A DNA stretch of 64,000 nucleotides from Amycolatopsis sp. WAC 01376 (GCF_003947415.1 NZ_QHKL01000008.1:310001-374000); one strand, 5' to 3'. Counted from the stretch's first letter, positions 32,461 through 41,320 are shown. Notes: generated by a model from the sequence alone, not told the origin. Numbers and translations are program-made.

Positions 32461-33636
32461 ATGTCTCCCACCAAGTCGCGCGGTCGGGCCCGGTGGTCAC
32501 TCGGCGCGTTCGCCGCACTGGCACTGGCCTGTGCCGTGGCCTTGGCGACGGCGGGCGATTCCCACAGCGACCTCGAGATCTACCGATTCGGCGTCGACAC
32601 CCTGTGGAACGGCGGCGACCTCTACGGCGCCTTGCCGCTTTCCGAGGCCGGTATCCCGCTGCTGTTCATCTATCCGCCATTCGCCGCGCTGGTGCTCACG
32701 CCGCTGGCGCTGATGCCGTGGACCGGCGCGGTGCTCCTGCTGTTCGCGCTCAGCCTGGGCGCGCTGGGGATCACCTTCTACGCGATCACCCGCACACTGT
32801 GGCCGTCCGGGGACCGGCGGAGGGCGATGCTCGTCGCGTCGCTGGCGATCACTCCGGCGCTCTTTCTCGAACCGGTCCGCCAGACGCTCGGCTTCGGCCA
32901 GATCAACCTGCTGCTGATGGGCCTCGTCGCGGCCGACTGCCTGCTGGCGCGGGGCCGCTACCGCGGCATCGGCGTCGGTCTCGCCGCCGCCATCAAGCTG
33001 ACGCCGATGGCGTTCCTGTTGTTCTTCTTGATACGCAAGGACTTCCGCGGCGCGCTGACCGCGATGGGCACCTTCGTGGCCGCCTCGGCCGTCGCGTTCG
33101 CGGTTGCTCCGGAGGCCTCCGCGGGCTACTGGTTCGGCGGGCTCGCCGGGGCGTCCGGGATCAGCGGCACCTCGTTCCACACCAACCAGACCCTGCAGGC
33201 CGTGCTGGCGCGGTTCGGCGCCGACTCGGCGAAGCCGCTGTGGATCGTGCTCACCTGTGTGCTGCTGGTGCTGGTGACGCTGACCATGTACCGCTCGGCG
33301 ATCGTGCCGGCGCTGCTGCTGAACGCGACGTTCGCCCTCCTGATCTCGCCGACGTCGTGGTCGCATCACTGGGTGTGGATCGCTCCGGCACTGTTCACCA
33401 CCGCCGCTTATGTGGTGCTTAAACGCCGTCCGGTGGTCTGGCTCGCCGTCACCGGGGTCGTCGCCGCGATCTTCGTCGCGGCGCCGTTCCGGTACTTCCC
33501 CGCGTTCGACCGGCCGGGCCAGACGTGGACGACCGCCCAGCAATGGCTGGGAAACTGCTACGTCCTCGCGGGCCTGGTGTTCGTCGTCGTCTCGGCCGTG
33601 CTCGCGCTGCGGAAAGGACCTCGATGCTCGACCTGA
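32461..33636 (+). CDS. Glycosyltransferase 87 (DUF2029) family membrane protein
   Basis: A 391-residue polytopic membrane protein with about nine to ten helices and GT87 features: an acidic residue in the first extracytoplasmic loop (SHSDLEIYRFGVDTLW), GQINLLLMGLVAADCL, the lysine-proline motif AAIKLTPMAFL, and SPTSWSHHWVW near the C-terminus. GT87 enzymes are polyprenyl-phosphate-mannose-dependent alpha-mannosyltransferases used in actinobacterial lipoglycan and arabinogalactan assembly. Start ATG 32461 follows GAAGGG. It overlaps the following SDR gene by 13 bp, so the two are cotranscribed. Confidence 0.9.
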   Translation: MSPTKSRGRARWSLGAFAALALACAVALATAGDSHSDLEIYRFGVDTLWNGGDLYGALPLSEAGIPLLFIYPPFAALVLTPLALMPWTGAVLLLFALSLGALGITFYAITRTLWPSGDRRRAMLVASLAITPALFLEPVRQTLGFGQINLLLMGLVAADCLLARGRYRGIGVGLAAAIKLTPMAFLLFFLIRKDFRGALTAMGTFVAASAVAFAVAPEASAGYWFGGLAGASGISGTSFHTNQTLQAVLARFGADSAKPLWIVLTCVLLVLVTLTMYRSAIVPALLLNATFALLISPTSWSHHWVWIAPALFTTAAYVVLKRRPVVWLAVTGVVAAIFVAAPFRYFPAFDRPGQTWTTAQQWLGNCYVLAGLVFVVVSAVLALRKGPRCST

Positions 33637-34373
33637 CCGGCACCACCACCCTCGTCACCGGCGCCAGCGGCGGTATCGGCCGCGGCATCGCCCTGCGTTT
33701 CGCGGAAGCCGGCAGCACCGTCGCCGTGCACTACCACCGTGACGAGGCATCCGCGCTCGCCGTCGTCGAGCGCATCCGAAAGGCGGGCGGCATCGCCGAG
33801 ACCTTCGCCGCCGACCTCACCGACGACGGCGAATGCCACCGTCTCGTGGCCGCCGCCGCGGCCTGGACCGGCCAACTGGACACCCTGGTCAACAACGCCG
33901 GCGTGCAGCCTGTCGAACCCCTGCCCGGGATGTCGGCGGAAAGCTGGCGCGCGGTCCTCGACGCGAACCTCACCAGCGCGTTCTCCTGCACGCAAGCCGC
34001 GGCCGAAGTGATGAACGGCGGCAGTATCGTCCACATCGCCTCGATCGAAGCGGCCCAGCCCGCGCCGGGACACGCGCACTACAGCAGCGCGAAGGCCGCT
34101 TTGGTCATGCACGCCCGCGCCGCCGCACTCGAATACGGCCCGCGCGGCATCCGCGTCAACGCCGTCTCCCCCGGCCTGATCGACCGCCCCGGACTCGGCG
34201 ACGCCTGGCCGGACGGCGTCCGACGCTGGCACCAGGCCGCGCCGCTGGGCAGACTCGGCACGCCCGACGACGTCGCGAACGCCTGCCTGTTCCTCGCCTC
34301 GCCGCTCGCGGCGTGGATCACGGGGCACAACCTGACTGTGGACGGGGGCGTGTCGGCTCGTCCGACATGGTGA
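33624..34373 (+). CDS. Short-chain dehydrogenase/reductase
   Basis: A 249-residue classical SDR: Rossmann motif TGASGGIG at 12-19, NNAGVQP, catalytic serine region IVHIASIEAAQ, Y-S-S-A-K active site, and the C-terminal TGHNLTVDGG that closes the family. Start ATG 33624 has GGAAAGGACC before it, inside the end of the GT87 gene. It should be an NAD(P)-dependent oxidoreductase on an alcohol or ketone; the substrate is unknown. The overlap with the membrane mannosyltransferase gene hints at a cell-envelope precursor, as inference only. Confidence 0.93.
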   Translation: MLDLTGTTTLVTGASGGIGRGIALRFAEAGSTVAVHYHRDEASALAVVERIRKAGGIAETFAADLTDDGECHRLVAAAAAWTGQLDTLVNNAGVQPVEPLPGMSAESWRAVLDANLTSAFSCTQAAAEVMNGGSIVHIASIEAAQPAPGHAHYSSAKAALVMHARAAALEYGPRGIRVNAVSPGLIDRPGLGDAWPDGVRRWHQAAPLGRLGTPDDVANACLFLASPLAAWITGHNLTVDGGVSARPTW

Positions 34374-34521
34374 TCGGGTACGCCCCTATTCCCGCTTTCT
34401 CCGAAGCGCCTTCGCGCTCTTAAGCCGCTTCGCTGCTTTCTCCGCACGTGCATTTCGGATTCTTTTCACGCTAGGCCGTTCGTGCTCGCACGCCTGTTCG
34501 ATTCGGTGTATCGTTGAGGTC

Positions 34522-35778
34522 GTGGCCAGCAACGACGCAACCCCGACGACGCCCACCGAGTGGTGGCGCGTCGACACCGCGACGCTGCACGCCCGCAAAC
34601 AAGAACTCGAAATCATCAAACGACAAGCGGATGCGGAACAGAACGCGATCCTCGCGGAAATCAATTCCCGCGGCGTGCGCGGATGCAGCGGCCATTCGAC
34701 ACTGGCGGCGCTGATCTTCGAGGACTTCCACGTGACGGACAAGGAAGCCAGCGCCCGCGCCGACCGCGTCCTCGCCCTCCACTCCCGCCCGGGTATCGGC
34801 GGAGACCCCGAACCGCCCCTAGCACCCCTGACGGCCGAAGCCGCCGCGGAGGGCGCGATCGGCGGCTCCCAGATCGACGCCATCATCCGCACCCTCGCCC
34901 GCATCCCCTCGACTGTGCCCGAAGAGGACGTGCGAGCCGGGGAGAAGATCCTGGTCGACCTGGCTCGTCACGCGGGGCCGCGGCAGATCGTCCGCGCCGG
35001 ACGCCGCCTGCTGGACGAACTCGACCCCGACGGCAAAGAACCCCGCAACGAAGACCCCAAAGACACGCGGCCGGAGCTGCGGTTCGTCAAACACCGCGAC
35101 GGCACCCTCGGCCTCAAGGCCAGGCTTGACCTGGAAACGTATGCCCGGCTGAAGTCGGATCTGGATCCGATGGCCAAACCCCATAAAGCCATCGATGGTG
35201 TTCGTGACTCCCGGACTCAGGACGAACGCTACGGCGACGCCTTCACCGACTACGTCCGCCTGAAAACCACCAGCCGCAACCTTCCCGGCCAGGCGGGCGA
35301 GGCGACCCACATTTTGGTCACCATGTCCTACGACGACCTCATCCGGGACATCGGCGAAGCTCACCTCGATCTCGTCGGGCCGATCAGCGCCACCGACGCG
35401 AGGATCCTCGCCTGCGACGCCCGCGTCCGACCCGGCGTCCTCGGCACCGCAGGCGAACCCTTGGACATCGGCCGCTCCAAACGCACCGTCTCCCTCGCCC
35501 AAAAATACGCACTCACCCTCCGAGACGGCGGCTGCGCCTTCCCCGGCTGCGACATGCCCGTACCCCGCTGCACCGCACACCACATCGTCTTCTGGCGCCA
35601 CCACGGCGAAACGAAGATCGACAACCTCGTACTGCTCTGCACCCGGCACCATCGGCTGATCCATCGCAGCGAATGGAAAGTCCAGATCGCCCAAGACGGA
35701 CTCCCCGAATTCACCGCCCCCACCTACCTCGACCCCACCGGAACACCAAGGAGAAACACCATGCACCTCAGGATTTAG
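34522..35778 (+). CDS. DUF222/HNH endonuclease (13E12 repeat family) protein
   Basis: A 418-residue protein of the DUF222-HNH family, abundant in actinobacteria. The N-terminal part is helical DUF222 (WWRVDTATLHARKQELEII, HSTLAALIFEDFHV). The C-terminal HNH nuclease has the zinc-type cysteines and histidines in CAFPGCDMP, CTAHHIVFW and LLCTRHHRLIH. Start GTG 34522 follows TTGAGG. The family contains many copies per genome and often sits next to mobile DNA; here a complete IS3 element lies 33 bp downstream. Cellular role is unknown. Confidence 0.92.
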   Translation: MASNDATPTTPTEWWRVDTATLHARKQELEIIKRQADAEQNAILAEINSRGVRGCSGHSTLAALIFEDFHVTDKEASARADRVLALHSRPGIGGDPEPPLAPLTAEAAAEGAIGGSQIDAIIRTLARIPSTVPEEDVRAGEKILVDLARHAGPRQIVRAGRRLLDELDPDGKEPRNEDPKDTRPELRFVKHRDGTLGLKARLDLETYARLKSDLDPMAKPHKAIDGVRDSRTQDERYGDAFTDYVRLKTTSRNLPGQAGEATHILVTMSYDDLIRDIGEAHLDLVGPISATDARILACDARVRPGVLGTAGEPLDIGRSKRTVSLAQKYALTLRDGGCAFPGCDMPVPRCTAHHIVFWRHHGETKIDNLVLLCTRHHRLIHRSEWKVQIAQDGLPEFTAPTYLDPTGTPRRNTMHLRI

Positions 35779-35850
35779 GCCGATGAGCTTCCCCCGGTTG
35801 TCCGGACACCTTGGCGTTGCCCCGGTCTCCGGACCATCGTCTGTGGAGTG

Positions 35851-36669
35851 TCAGGCGGGTTGTTGTAGTTCGTGGAGTCTCTCATATTCGACTGGGGTGA
35901 GGTATCCGAGTTTGGAATGGCGGCGTTGCCGGTTGCGGAAGGTCTCGAGGTACTGGAAGATCTCGTTGGCCAATTCGGTCCGGGTTTTCCATTTCCGGCG
36001 GTCGAGGAGTTCGGTCTGCATCTTCGACCAGAACGACTCCATCATCGCGTTGTCGTAGCCGTCACCGACGGTTCCGAGCGAGGGCATCAGCCCGGCTGCC
36101 TTGACTCGGTTGGTGAAGGTCCAGGACGTGAACTGCACGCCGTGGTCGGAGTGAAAAACGGTGCCAGGATCAGGATTCCGGTTGCTGATTGCCATCTCCA
36201 GGGCGTTCACGACGAGCGTGGTGTTCTGGCTGTTGTCGATGGACCAGCCCACGATTTTGCGACTGAACGCGTCCAGCACCGCGCAGCGGTAAAGCTTCCC
36301 TTCCCGAGTGGGATGCTCGGTGATGTCGCACACCCAAAGCAGATTTGCTTGGGTGCGCAGGAAATTCCGGTTGACCAGGTCCTCGCTGCGGACCTCGATC
36401 TTGGGGTTCTTGCGGGTCTGCCGCCGCGGAATCCCCGCCAGCCCGGCTGCCCGCATGAGTTTGGCGACCGTCTTGCGGCTGACCATGATGCCCATCCCCA
36501 GGCGCAGTTCGGCGTGCACCCGTGGTGCGCCGTAGGTGCCGCGGGAGCGAGCATGGATCTCGGTGATCACCCCGGTCAGCCATTCCCGACGCAGCGCCGC
36601 CGGCGAGATCGGCCTCGAGCGCCACTCATAGAAACCGGAATGACTCACCTCCAGCAGCCGGCAGGCCAT
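35851..36669 (-). CDS. IS3-family transposase OrfB (DDE catalytic part)
   Basis: The catalytic half of the IS3 transposase, 272 residues when counted from the internal ATG at 36669. An HTH_21 region (SRGTYGAPRVHAELRLG) precedes the rve integrase core with the DDE residues in LLWVCDITEH, FHSDHGVQFTS and NAMMESFWSKMQ. The productive form is the OrfAB fusion: the frame stays open upstream to the slippery site near 36720, giving RAFPVVARLAERGLPVK before this ATG. Confidence 0.92.
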   Translation of the reverse strand: MACRLLEVSHSGFYEWRSRPISPAALRREWLTGVITEIHARSRGTYGAPRVHAELRLGMGIMVSRKTVAKLMRAAGLAGIPRRQTRKNPKIEVRSEDLVNRNFLRTQANLLWVCDITEHPTREGKLYRCAVLDAFSRKIVGWSIDNSQNTTLVVNALEMAISNRNPDPGTVFHSDHGVQFTSWTFTNRVKAAGLMPSLGTVGDGYDNAMMESFWSKMQTELLDRRKWKTRTELANEIFQYLETFRNRQRRHSKLGYLTPVEYERLHELQQPA

Positions 36670-36704
36670 CTTGACCGGTAGCCCCCGCTCCGCGAGCCGG
36701 GCGA

Positions 36705-37001
36705 CTACCGGGAACGCCCTTTTGGGTCGCCCTTCAGCTCCTCGTAGATCTTCGAAGCCTCGCGCAGGACCTCCAGCTCGGTCTCCAGTCGGCGGATCCG
36801 TCGCTTCGCCGCCACGAGATCGGCGTGCTCGGTGCTGCTCAGCCCTGGACGTTCACCGTGGTCGATGCGGTCCTGCTTGACCCCGTTGTGCAGGCATGAC
36901 TCGCTGATCTCGAGCTCACGTACGGTCTCCCTGACCGACTTGCCAGCCCGGACCAGGGCGACCGCCCGAGCCCGGAATTCAGCGGGATAAGCCTTCGGCA
37001 T
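36705..37001 (-). CDS. IS3-family transposase OrfA (helix-turn-helix part)
   Basis: A 98-residue protein starting at ATG 37001, with a Tn3/IS3-type helix-turn-helix (YPAEFRARAVALVRAGKSVR, ETVRELEISESCLHNGVKQD) and a leucine-zipper-like C-terminus (IRRLETELEVLREASKIYEE). Close to its 3' end the minus strand reads CCCAAAAGGG (about 36717-36726). A -1 shift on AAAAG joins it to OrfB, as usual in IS3 elements. Confidence 0.88.
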   Translation of the reverse strand: MPKAYPAEFRARAVALVRAGKSVRETVRELEISESCLHNGVKQDRIDHGERPGLSSTEHADLVAAKRRIRRLETELEVLREASKIYEELKGDPKGRSR

Positions 37002-37231
37002 GATCGACAGCCGTCCAGACGACAAGCCATCTACTCCACAAACCCGAGTCCGTCATCTGGGGGCAACGCCACCGACCCCTGTGAACCAGCCGCCGAAACG
37101 AGCTGTCGAACCTCAGCTACCCGTCCAGAAACCGGGGCGGCTGAACGACACCGAGCCCGCATCCTCGGCCCATCGCGCCAACGAGCAACCGAGCCTCAGC
37201 CACCTGTCCGGGAACCGAGCCAACGGCGCCA

Positions 37232-38428
37232 TCATCGGCTTCGGATTTCGGTCCCTCGCCTCAGGTTCGTCACCAGCGCTGTCGACTTTCCCGTGACGGC
37301 GGCCGCGAGTGGTCGTTCGAGACCAGGAAGGCGTGCCAGGCGAAGCAAAAACCGGCGCGCCTGGAGCAGGAACGGGTTCGCGGGCAGGAACCATCGGGCG
37401 CCTCGGCGGGCGACGTGTTGCTTCTCCTTCACCACCGGGCGGACCAGCTTTTCGTACTGTGCGAAGGCGGCTTCGATCGAGGGTGCTCGGGTGAGTTGTT
37501 CGGCAAGGACGAATGCGCCCGCGATCCCGAGCGAAGCGCCTTGGCCGGCGAGAAGGGAGACTGCGTAACAGGAATCGCCGACGAGGACGACCCGGCCGCG
37601 GCTCCAGGACGGCATCTCGATCTGCGCGACCTGGTCGTAGTACACCTCGCGAGGAGGCGGGCAGAGATCGAGGGCCTTGGGCACCGCCCAGCCGAGCGAG
37701 CCGTAGTTCGCGCGGAGTGCCGCTCGCGCGTCGTCGGGCAGGGCCGGATCCGTCGTGCGGTGCACGGCGAACGCCGCGAGTTTGCCGTCGCGGAGACCGT
37801 AGAAGCCCATCTGTCTTCCGATGGTGTCGGTCAGGCAGAACCGCTCCCCCACCTGCGCGCGGATCTCCTCATCCTCGAAGACGAAGGCTGCTGTGTGGAA
37901 ACCGAGGTAACGCAAGTACCGGCTCTCGTCACCGAAGACGAGCCGTCGCACGGTCGAATGGATTCCGTCGGCCCCGACCAGCAGGTCGGCTTCGAGCGTC
38001 TCGCCGTCCGCCAGGGTGATCCGCACGCGGTCACCGAGGTCGTCGACGCCCGCGACGCCGGCGCCGAACCGGACGTCCACTGTGGACGGAAGCTCCGTAC
38101 GCAGGACGCGTTCCAGGTCGGGACGCATGATGCTGCGGAGCCTGCCTCGCACCGACTTGGCGAACTGGACGTAGTCGATCGCCGCCCGGCGGCGGCCACG
38201 TTCGTCCAGCAAACTCGCTTCGTTCACCTGGTATGCCACGTCTTCGACCTGAGGCAGCAGGCCCATCTCCTCGACCGCGTCGAAGCCGGGGCCGAAGAAA
38301 TCGATCATGTAGCCCTGCTCCCGCGGGCCCGTGGCACGTTCCAGCACCACGACGTCGACGTCCGACGACGCGAGCCGGTGCGCCAGCGCCAGTCCGGTGA
38401 TCCCGGCACCGCAGATAGCCACCTTCAT
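37232..38428 (-). CDS. FAD-dependent monooxygenase (PHBH/TetX-like fold)
   Basis: A 398-residue group A flavoprotein monooxygenase: FAD-binding GAGITGLALAHRL (G-x-G-x-x-G at 7-12), the D-G motif LLVGADGIHSTVRR and the G-D motif GRVVLVGDSCYAVSLL. It uses NAD(P)H and O2 to hydroxylate an aromatic or similar substrate, which cannot be named. It is second in an operon behind a TetR gene (20-nt gap), so it is probably the gene that this TetR represses. Its 3' end lies 160 bp from the IS3 element. Confidence 0.92.
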   Translation of the reverse strand: MKVAICGAGITGLALAHRLASSDVDVVVLERATGPREQGYMIDFFGPGFDAVEEMGLLPQVEDVAYQVNEASLLDERGRRRAAIDYVQFAKSVRGRLRSIMRPDLERVLRTELPSTVDVRFGAGVAGVDDLGDRVRITLADGETLEADLLVGADGIHSTVRRLVFGDESRYLRYLGFHTAAFVFEDEEIRAQVGERFCLTDTIGRQMGFYGLRDGKLAAFAVHRTTDPALPDDARAALRANYGSLGWAVPKALDLCPPPREVYYDQVAQIEMPSWSRGRVVLVGDSCYAVSLLAGQGASLGIAGAFVLAEQLTRAPSIEAAFAQYEKLVRPVVKEKQHVARRGARWFLPANPFLLQARRFLLRLARLPGLERPLAAAVTGKSTALVTNLRRGTEIRSR

Positions 38429-38448
38429 CGGGGTTCCTCCCTTTCGGT

Positions 38449-39012
38449 TCAGCCGACCAGTCTGCGCAGGACGGACGGAGAGATGTCGCGGCCGAACTCC
38501 GGGCCGAGCGCGCGATGCAGCAGAAGCCCGTCCACCGCGGCGAAAAGCACCGCGGCCGTGTCTTCGGCTTCGGCCACGCCACGTTCCGCCAACCAGCCGC
38601 CGAAACGGGTGCGCATACCGGCGAGGAGTTCGCGGATGCCCTCACGCAAGGTGTCGTCGCGGGTCGCGGTGAGGTAGGCCTCGGCGAACAGCAACGACAT
38701 CGGGTCGGTGCCGGAGTACTCGCCGACCGACGCCAGCAGCGCGTCCACCGCGCCGGCGGGCGTCTCGACGGTTTCCAGTGCCGGTTCGAAGGCGACGGCG
38801 ACCTCGCGCATCGCCCCCAGTACGGCCTCGATCAGCAAGGCCTGCAGCGAGGGGAAGTGGTAGTGCACGACGCTCGGCGTGACACCCGCGCGGTCGGCCA
38901 GGATCCGGGTGCTGACCGCCGACCAGCCGAGTTCGGGCACGAGCGCGACGGCCGCTTCGAGCAACCGCCGCCGCACGGCCTGACCACGTTCCGCCGCCGG
39001 GGATCCTGCCAT
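38449..39012 (-). CDS. TetR family transcriptional regulator
   Basis: A 187-residue TetR protein with the N-terminal helix-turn-helix (VRRRLLEAAVALVPELGWSA, STRILADRAGVTPSVVHYHF) and a TetR_C-type ligand domain. It is the first gene of a two-gene operon with the FAD monooxygenase. A 25-bp near-perfect inverted repeat 13 bp upstream of its start (39025-39049) is the likely autoregulatory site. Confidence 0.92.
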   Translation of the reverse strand: MAGSPAAERGQAVRRRLLEAAVALVPELGWSAVSTRILADRAGVTPSVVHYHFPSLQALLIEAVLGAMREVAVAFEPALETVETPAGAVDALLASVGEYSGTDPMSLLFAEAYLTATRDDTLREGIRELLAGMRTRFGGWLAERGVAEAEDTAAVLFAAVDGLLLHRALGPEFGRDISPSVLRRLVG

Positions 39013-39024
39013 CGTCGCCTCCTA

Positions 39025-39049
39025 GGGCGTTCGTCCTGTACGAATGCCC
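39025..39049. promoter_or_regulatory. Inverted repeat upstream of the TetR/FAD monooxygenase operon
   Basis: GGGCGTTCGT (39025-39034) and ACGAATGCCC (39040-39049) match as inverted repeats at 9 of 10 positions with a 5-bp centre, placed directly before the TetR start as expected for an autorepressor. Confidence 0.6.
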
Positions 39050-39185
39050 TGATCGTATGCCCGGATCCGAGTACAGCGCAAACTCGGTGGTCACAGTGCC
39101 GTTCGCGCGACGCGGCAAAAATGACCTCGTCCCGGCTGGGCGCCCTCGCGAGGCTTGCTCTTCCGAACTCATCTTTGGAGGAACC

Positions 39186-39374
39186 ATGGTCTCGAAGCCC
39201 CGCGTCGCACTGGGAGCGCTCGTACTGCTCGTGCTGGGGGGCGGGATGATCGCGTTGCTGGTCGCGCTCGAGGCGGACGCCTTCTGGGTCAAGACCCTGC
39301 CGGGCGTCGTGATGGTGGGCGCGGCGGTCTTCGCCCAGTCCCTCGGCTTCTTCAACAAGGCGCCGAAGGACTAG
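39186..39374 (+). CDS. Small two-helix membrane protein
   Basis: A 62-residue protein, start ATG 39186 after TTTGGAGGAACC, an excellent ribosome site. Two hydrophobic segments (ALGALVLLVLGGGMIALLVA and TLPGVVMVGAAVFAQSLGFF) are separated by a short acidic loop, ending NKAPKD. No family is recognised. The strong ribosome site and codon usage support a real gene. The TraB-like gene follows 56 nt later. Confidence 0.75.
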   Translation: MVSKPRVALGALVLLVLGGGMIALLVALEADAFWVKTLPGVVMVGAAVFAQSLGFFNKAPKD

Positions 39375-39430
39375 ACCGGGGCAACCTTCCGGCCCCATGG
39401 CGCGTTCTCCCAGCACAGGGAGGAGGCGCC

Positions 39431-40123
39431 ATGGAGATCATCGTGGTGAACGAATTGGGTGTCCGCGCCGTGGTGCTGACCCTTCGCGCCAAGGGATCGG
39501 CGCTTCGCTTCCGGTTGTTCCCCATGGTGCACCTCGGAACGCAGGCCTACTTCGATGCGGTCCGGCGACAGGCGAACGACTGTGACGTGGTGGTGGCCGA
39601 AGGAGTCGGTGACGCCGGCTCGGTGTCCCGGATGACCGCGAGCTACCGGCTGGCGGCACGGAACAAACGCCTCGGACTCGTGGTGCAGGACCTGAAGGCC
39701 GACAGCTTCACCGTGCCGACGATCCGTCCCGACCTCGACGGTCCGGCGTTCTCCGAGGGCTGGCGCCGCGTCCCGCTCGGCGACCGGCTGATGGTGTCGA
39801 TCCTGGCGCCGGCACTGGGCACGTTCCTGCGGGGCTTCGGCACGCGCGGCATGTTGGCGCGGTTCATGACCGTCGACGACGAAGACGACTCCTGGGCCGA
39901 TTCCGCCGAGGCCATGCCCGAATTCGACGACCTGATCGTCGGCAGCCGCGACAAACTCCTCGTGGACGCGCTGGCCGGACTGCACGAACAGCGCGGGCAC
40001 GAACCGGTGACGATCGGCGTGGTCTACGGCGCCGAACACATGCGGGCGGTCGTCCGCGAACTCCGTACCCGGTTCGGCTACGTCGTGCGGGACGCGGAAT
40101 ACGTCACCGTGTTCACCCTCTGA
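39431..40123 (+). CDS. TraB/GumN-like protein
   Basis: A 230-residue protein, start ATG 39431 after GGGAGGAGGCGCC. The N-terminal RLFPMVHLGTQAYFDAVRRQ and DVVVAEGVGDAGS match the GX-x-H ... E motif pair of the TraB/PrgY/GumN (Tiki-like) fold, in which the His and Glu contribute to a putative metalloprotease-type site; GVVYGAEHMRAVV near the C-terminus is the third conserved element. No signal peptide or membrane helix is obvious. Function in actinobacteria is unknown. It converges with the GlxA-type regulator (10-bp gap). Confidence 0.75.
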   Translation: MEIIVVNELGVRAVVLTLRAKGSALRFRLFPMVHLGTQAYFDAVRRQANDCDVVVAEGVGDAGSVSRMTASYRLAARNKRLGLVVQDLKADSFTVPTIRPDLDGPAFSEGWRRVPLGDRLMVSILAPALGTFLRGFGTRGMLARFMTVDDEDDSWADSAEAMPEFDDLIVGSRDKLLVDALAGLHEQRGHEPVTIGVVYGAEHMRAVVRELRTRFGYVVRDAEYVTVFTL

Positions 40124-40133
40124 CGGGAGTCCT

Positions 40134-41090
40134 TCAGACGCGCTGAGGCGCGAAGGTCCGGCGGTAGTCCTGCGGGGAGACCCCGACGACCTTGTGGAAA
40201 TGGTGGCGCAGCAAGGCTCCCGAGCCGAAACCGCAGCGGCGCGCGACCTCGTCGATGCCCATCGTCGTCTCCTCCAGCAGCGACCTCGCGTGCAGGACCC
40301 GTTGCGTCGAAAGCCATCGATGCGGGGTGGTGCCCGTCTCGGCGACGAACTTGCGGGCGAAGGTGCGCTCGGACATCCGAGCCCGGCCGGCGAGATCGGC
40401 GACGGAGTGGTCGTGGGCGATGGTGTCGAGCATCCAGGTGAGCACCGGCTGGAGGCTGTCGCCGGTGCACTCCGGGATCGGCACCTCGACGAACTGACGT
40501 TGCCCGCCCTCGCGCTGCGGCGGCACCACCATGCGCCGGGCGATCGCGGTGGCCGCGGCGGAGCCGAGTTCGCGCCGGACCAGATGCAGGCAGGCGTCGA
40601 TGCCTGCGGCCGTTCCGGCGCTGGTGATGATGTCGCCGTCGTCGACGAAGAGGACGTCCGGATCCAGCTGCGCCAACGGGAACCGGTTCCGGAACCTGGT
40701 GCTGTGCCGCCAGTGGTTCGTGCAGCGCCGCCCGTCGAGCAGGCCGGCGGCGCCCAGCACGAAAGCGCCGGTGCAGACCGAAAGCAGCGTGGCTCCCCGC
40801 GCCGAAACCGCGCGAAGTGCTTCGAGGACCGCGGGCGGATACTCGTCACGCACGTCGCAGGCGGGGACGACGACGAGGTCCGCGTCCTCGGTCGCTTCGA
40901 GACCGTGTTCCGGGGTCACCTTGACGCCGTGGCCGAGACTGAGTGGCTCTCCCGCGCGCTCCCCGCACACGCGGAAGTCGAGCAGTGGCACTCCGTCATC
41001 GGTGCGGTCGTAGCCGAACACCTCGCAGACGACACCGAACTCGAAGGGGGCGAAGTCGTCCATCAGCACCACGGCGACGCTCTTCAGCAT
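40134..41090 (-). CDS. GlxA-type regulator (DJ-1/PfpI plus AraC)
   Basis: A 318-residue regulator counted from ATG 41090. The N-terminal ~180 residues are a DJ-1/PfpI-like amidotransferase-fold domain (VAVVLMDDFAPFEFGVVCEV, LLSVCTGAFVLGAAGLLDG with the nucleophile-elbow cysteine). The C-terminal ~100 residues are an AraC double helix-turn-helix (VADLAGRARMSERTFARKF, GIDEVARRCGFGSGALLRHH). Such proteins sense small metabolites and activate catabolic genes. It diverges from a 47-residue membrane peptide gene across an 86-bp gap with TGGCAGGAT repeats. Confidence 0.93.
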   Translation of the reverse strand: MLKSVAVVLMDDFAPFEFGVVCEVFGYDRTDDGVPLLDFRVCGERAGEPLSLGHGVKVTPEHGLEATEDADLVVVPACDVRDEYPPAVLEALRAVSARGATLLSVCTGAFVLGAAGLLDGRRCTNHWRHSTRFRNRFPLAQLDPDVLFVDDGDIITSAGTAAGIDACLHLVRRELGSAAATAIARRMVVPPQREGGQRQFVEVPIPECTGDSLQPVLTWMLDTIAHDHSVADLAGRARMSERTFARKFVAETGTTPHRWLSTQRVLHARSLLEETTMGIDEVARRCGFGSGALLRHHFHKVVGVSPQDYRRTFAPQRV

Positions 41091-41104
41091 GGTCCGAGCA
41101 TAGC

Positions 41105-41152
41105 TGGCAGGATCTTGACGCACAACGACAGAACTGCCACTTTTGGCAGGAT
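41105..41152. promoter_or_regulatory. TGGCAGGAT direct repeats and hairpin in the glxA-like promoter
   Basis: TGGCAGGAT occurs at 41105-41113 and 41144-41152, and CTGCCA (41134-41139) forms a perfect 6-bp stem with TGGCAG (41144-41149). The repeats lie between the regulator start (41090) and the small membrane gene (41177), as expected for an AraC-type binding region. Confidence 0.45.
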
Positions 41153-41176
41153 GTCTCGTGGCGCAAACTTACTGCC

Positions 41177-41320
41177 ATGACCGCAATCATCGTGACCCTC
41201 GCCCTGATCGCCCTCGTCACCTACCTCCTGAACCGAAACCACACCCGGCAAGGACGGCCGGACGTCGCCGGTGGCGACCCGCTCACCAGGCCCTTCTGGA
41301 GGGGCGGCACCACAGTCTGA
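41177..41320 (+). CDS. Small single-pass membrane peptide
   Basis: A 47-residue protein: MTAIIVTLALIALVTYLLN forms one membrane helix, followed by a basic and polar tail with PLTRPFWRGG. No convincing ribosome site precedes ATG 41177. The hydrophobic start, conserved-looking tail and position opposite the GlxA-type regulator support it moderately. No function is recognised. Confidence 0.55.
   Translation: MTAIIVTLALIALVTYLLNRNHTRQGRPDVAGGDPLTRPFWRGGTTV

Larger units (their letters stand above)
35812..37071 (-). mobile_element. IS3-family insertion sequence, complete, about 1.26 kb
   Basis: The ends are imperfect inverted repeats: TGGCGTTGCCCC (35812-35823) on the left and GGGGGCAACGCCA (37059-37071) on the right, followed on both sides by further partial identity ending in TGTGGAG. 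Inside are orfA and orfB in the IS3 arrangement with a -1 frameshift site. No clear target duplication flanks the ends (left ...ACACCT, right CCGACC...), so the boundaries may be off by a base or two, or the copy may be old. It sits between the DUF222 gene and the FAD monooxygenase. Both frames are intact, so it may still be active. Confidence 0.88.

Noticed and set aside
37000..37296. 98-codon plus-strand frame between the IS3 element and the FAD monooxygenase
   Set aside because: Crosses the IS inverted repeat, Pro/Asn-rich low-complexity translation, no ribosome site.
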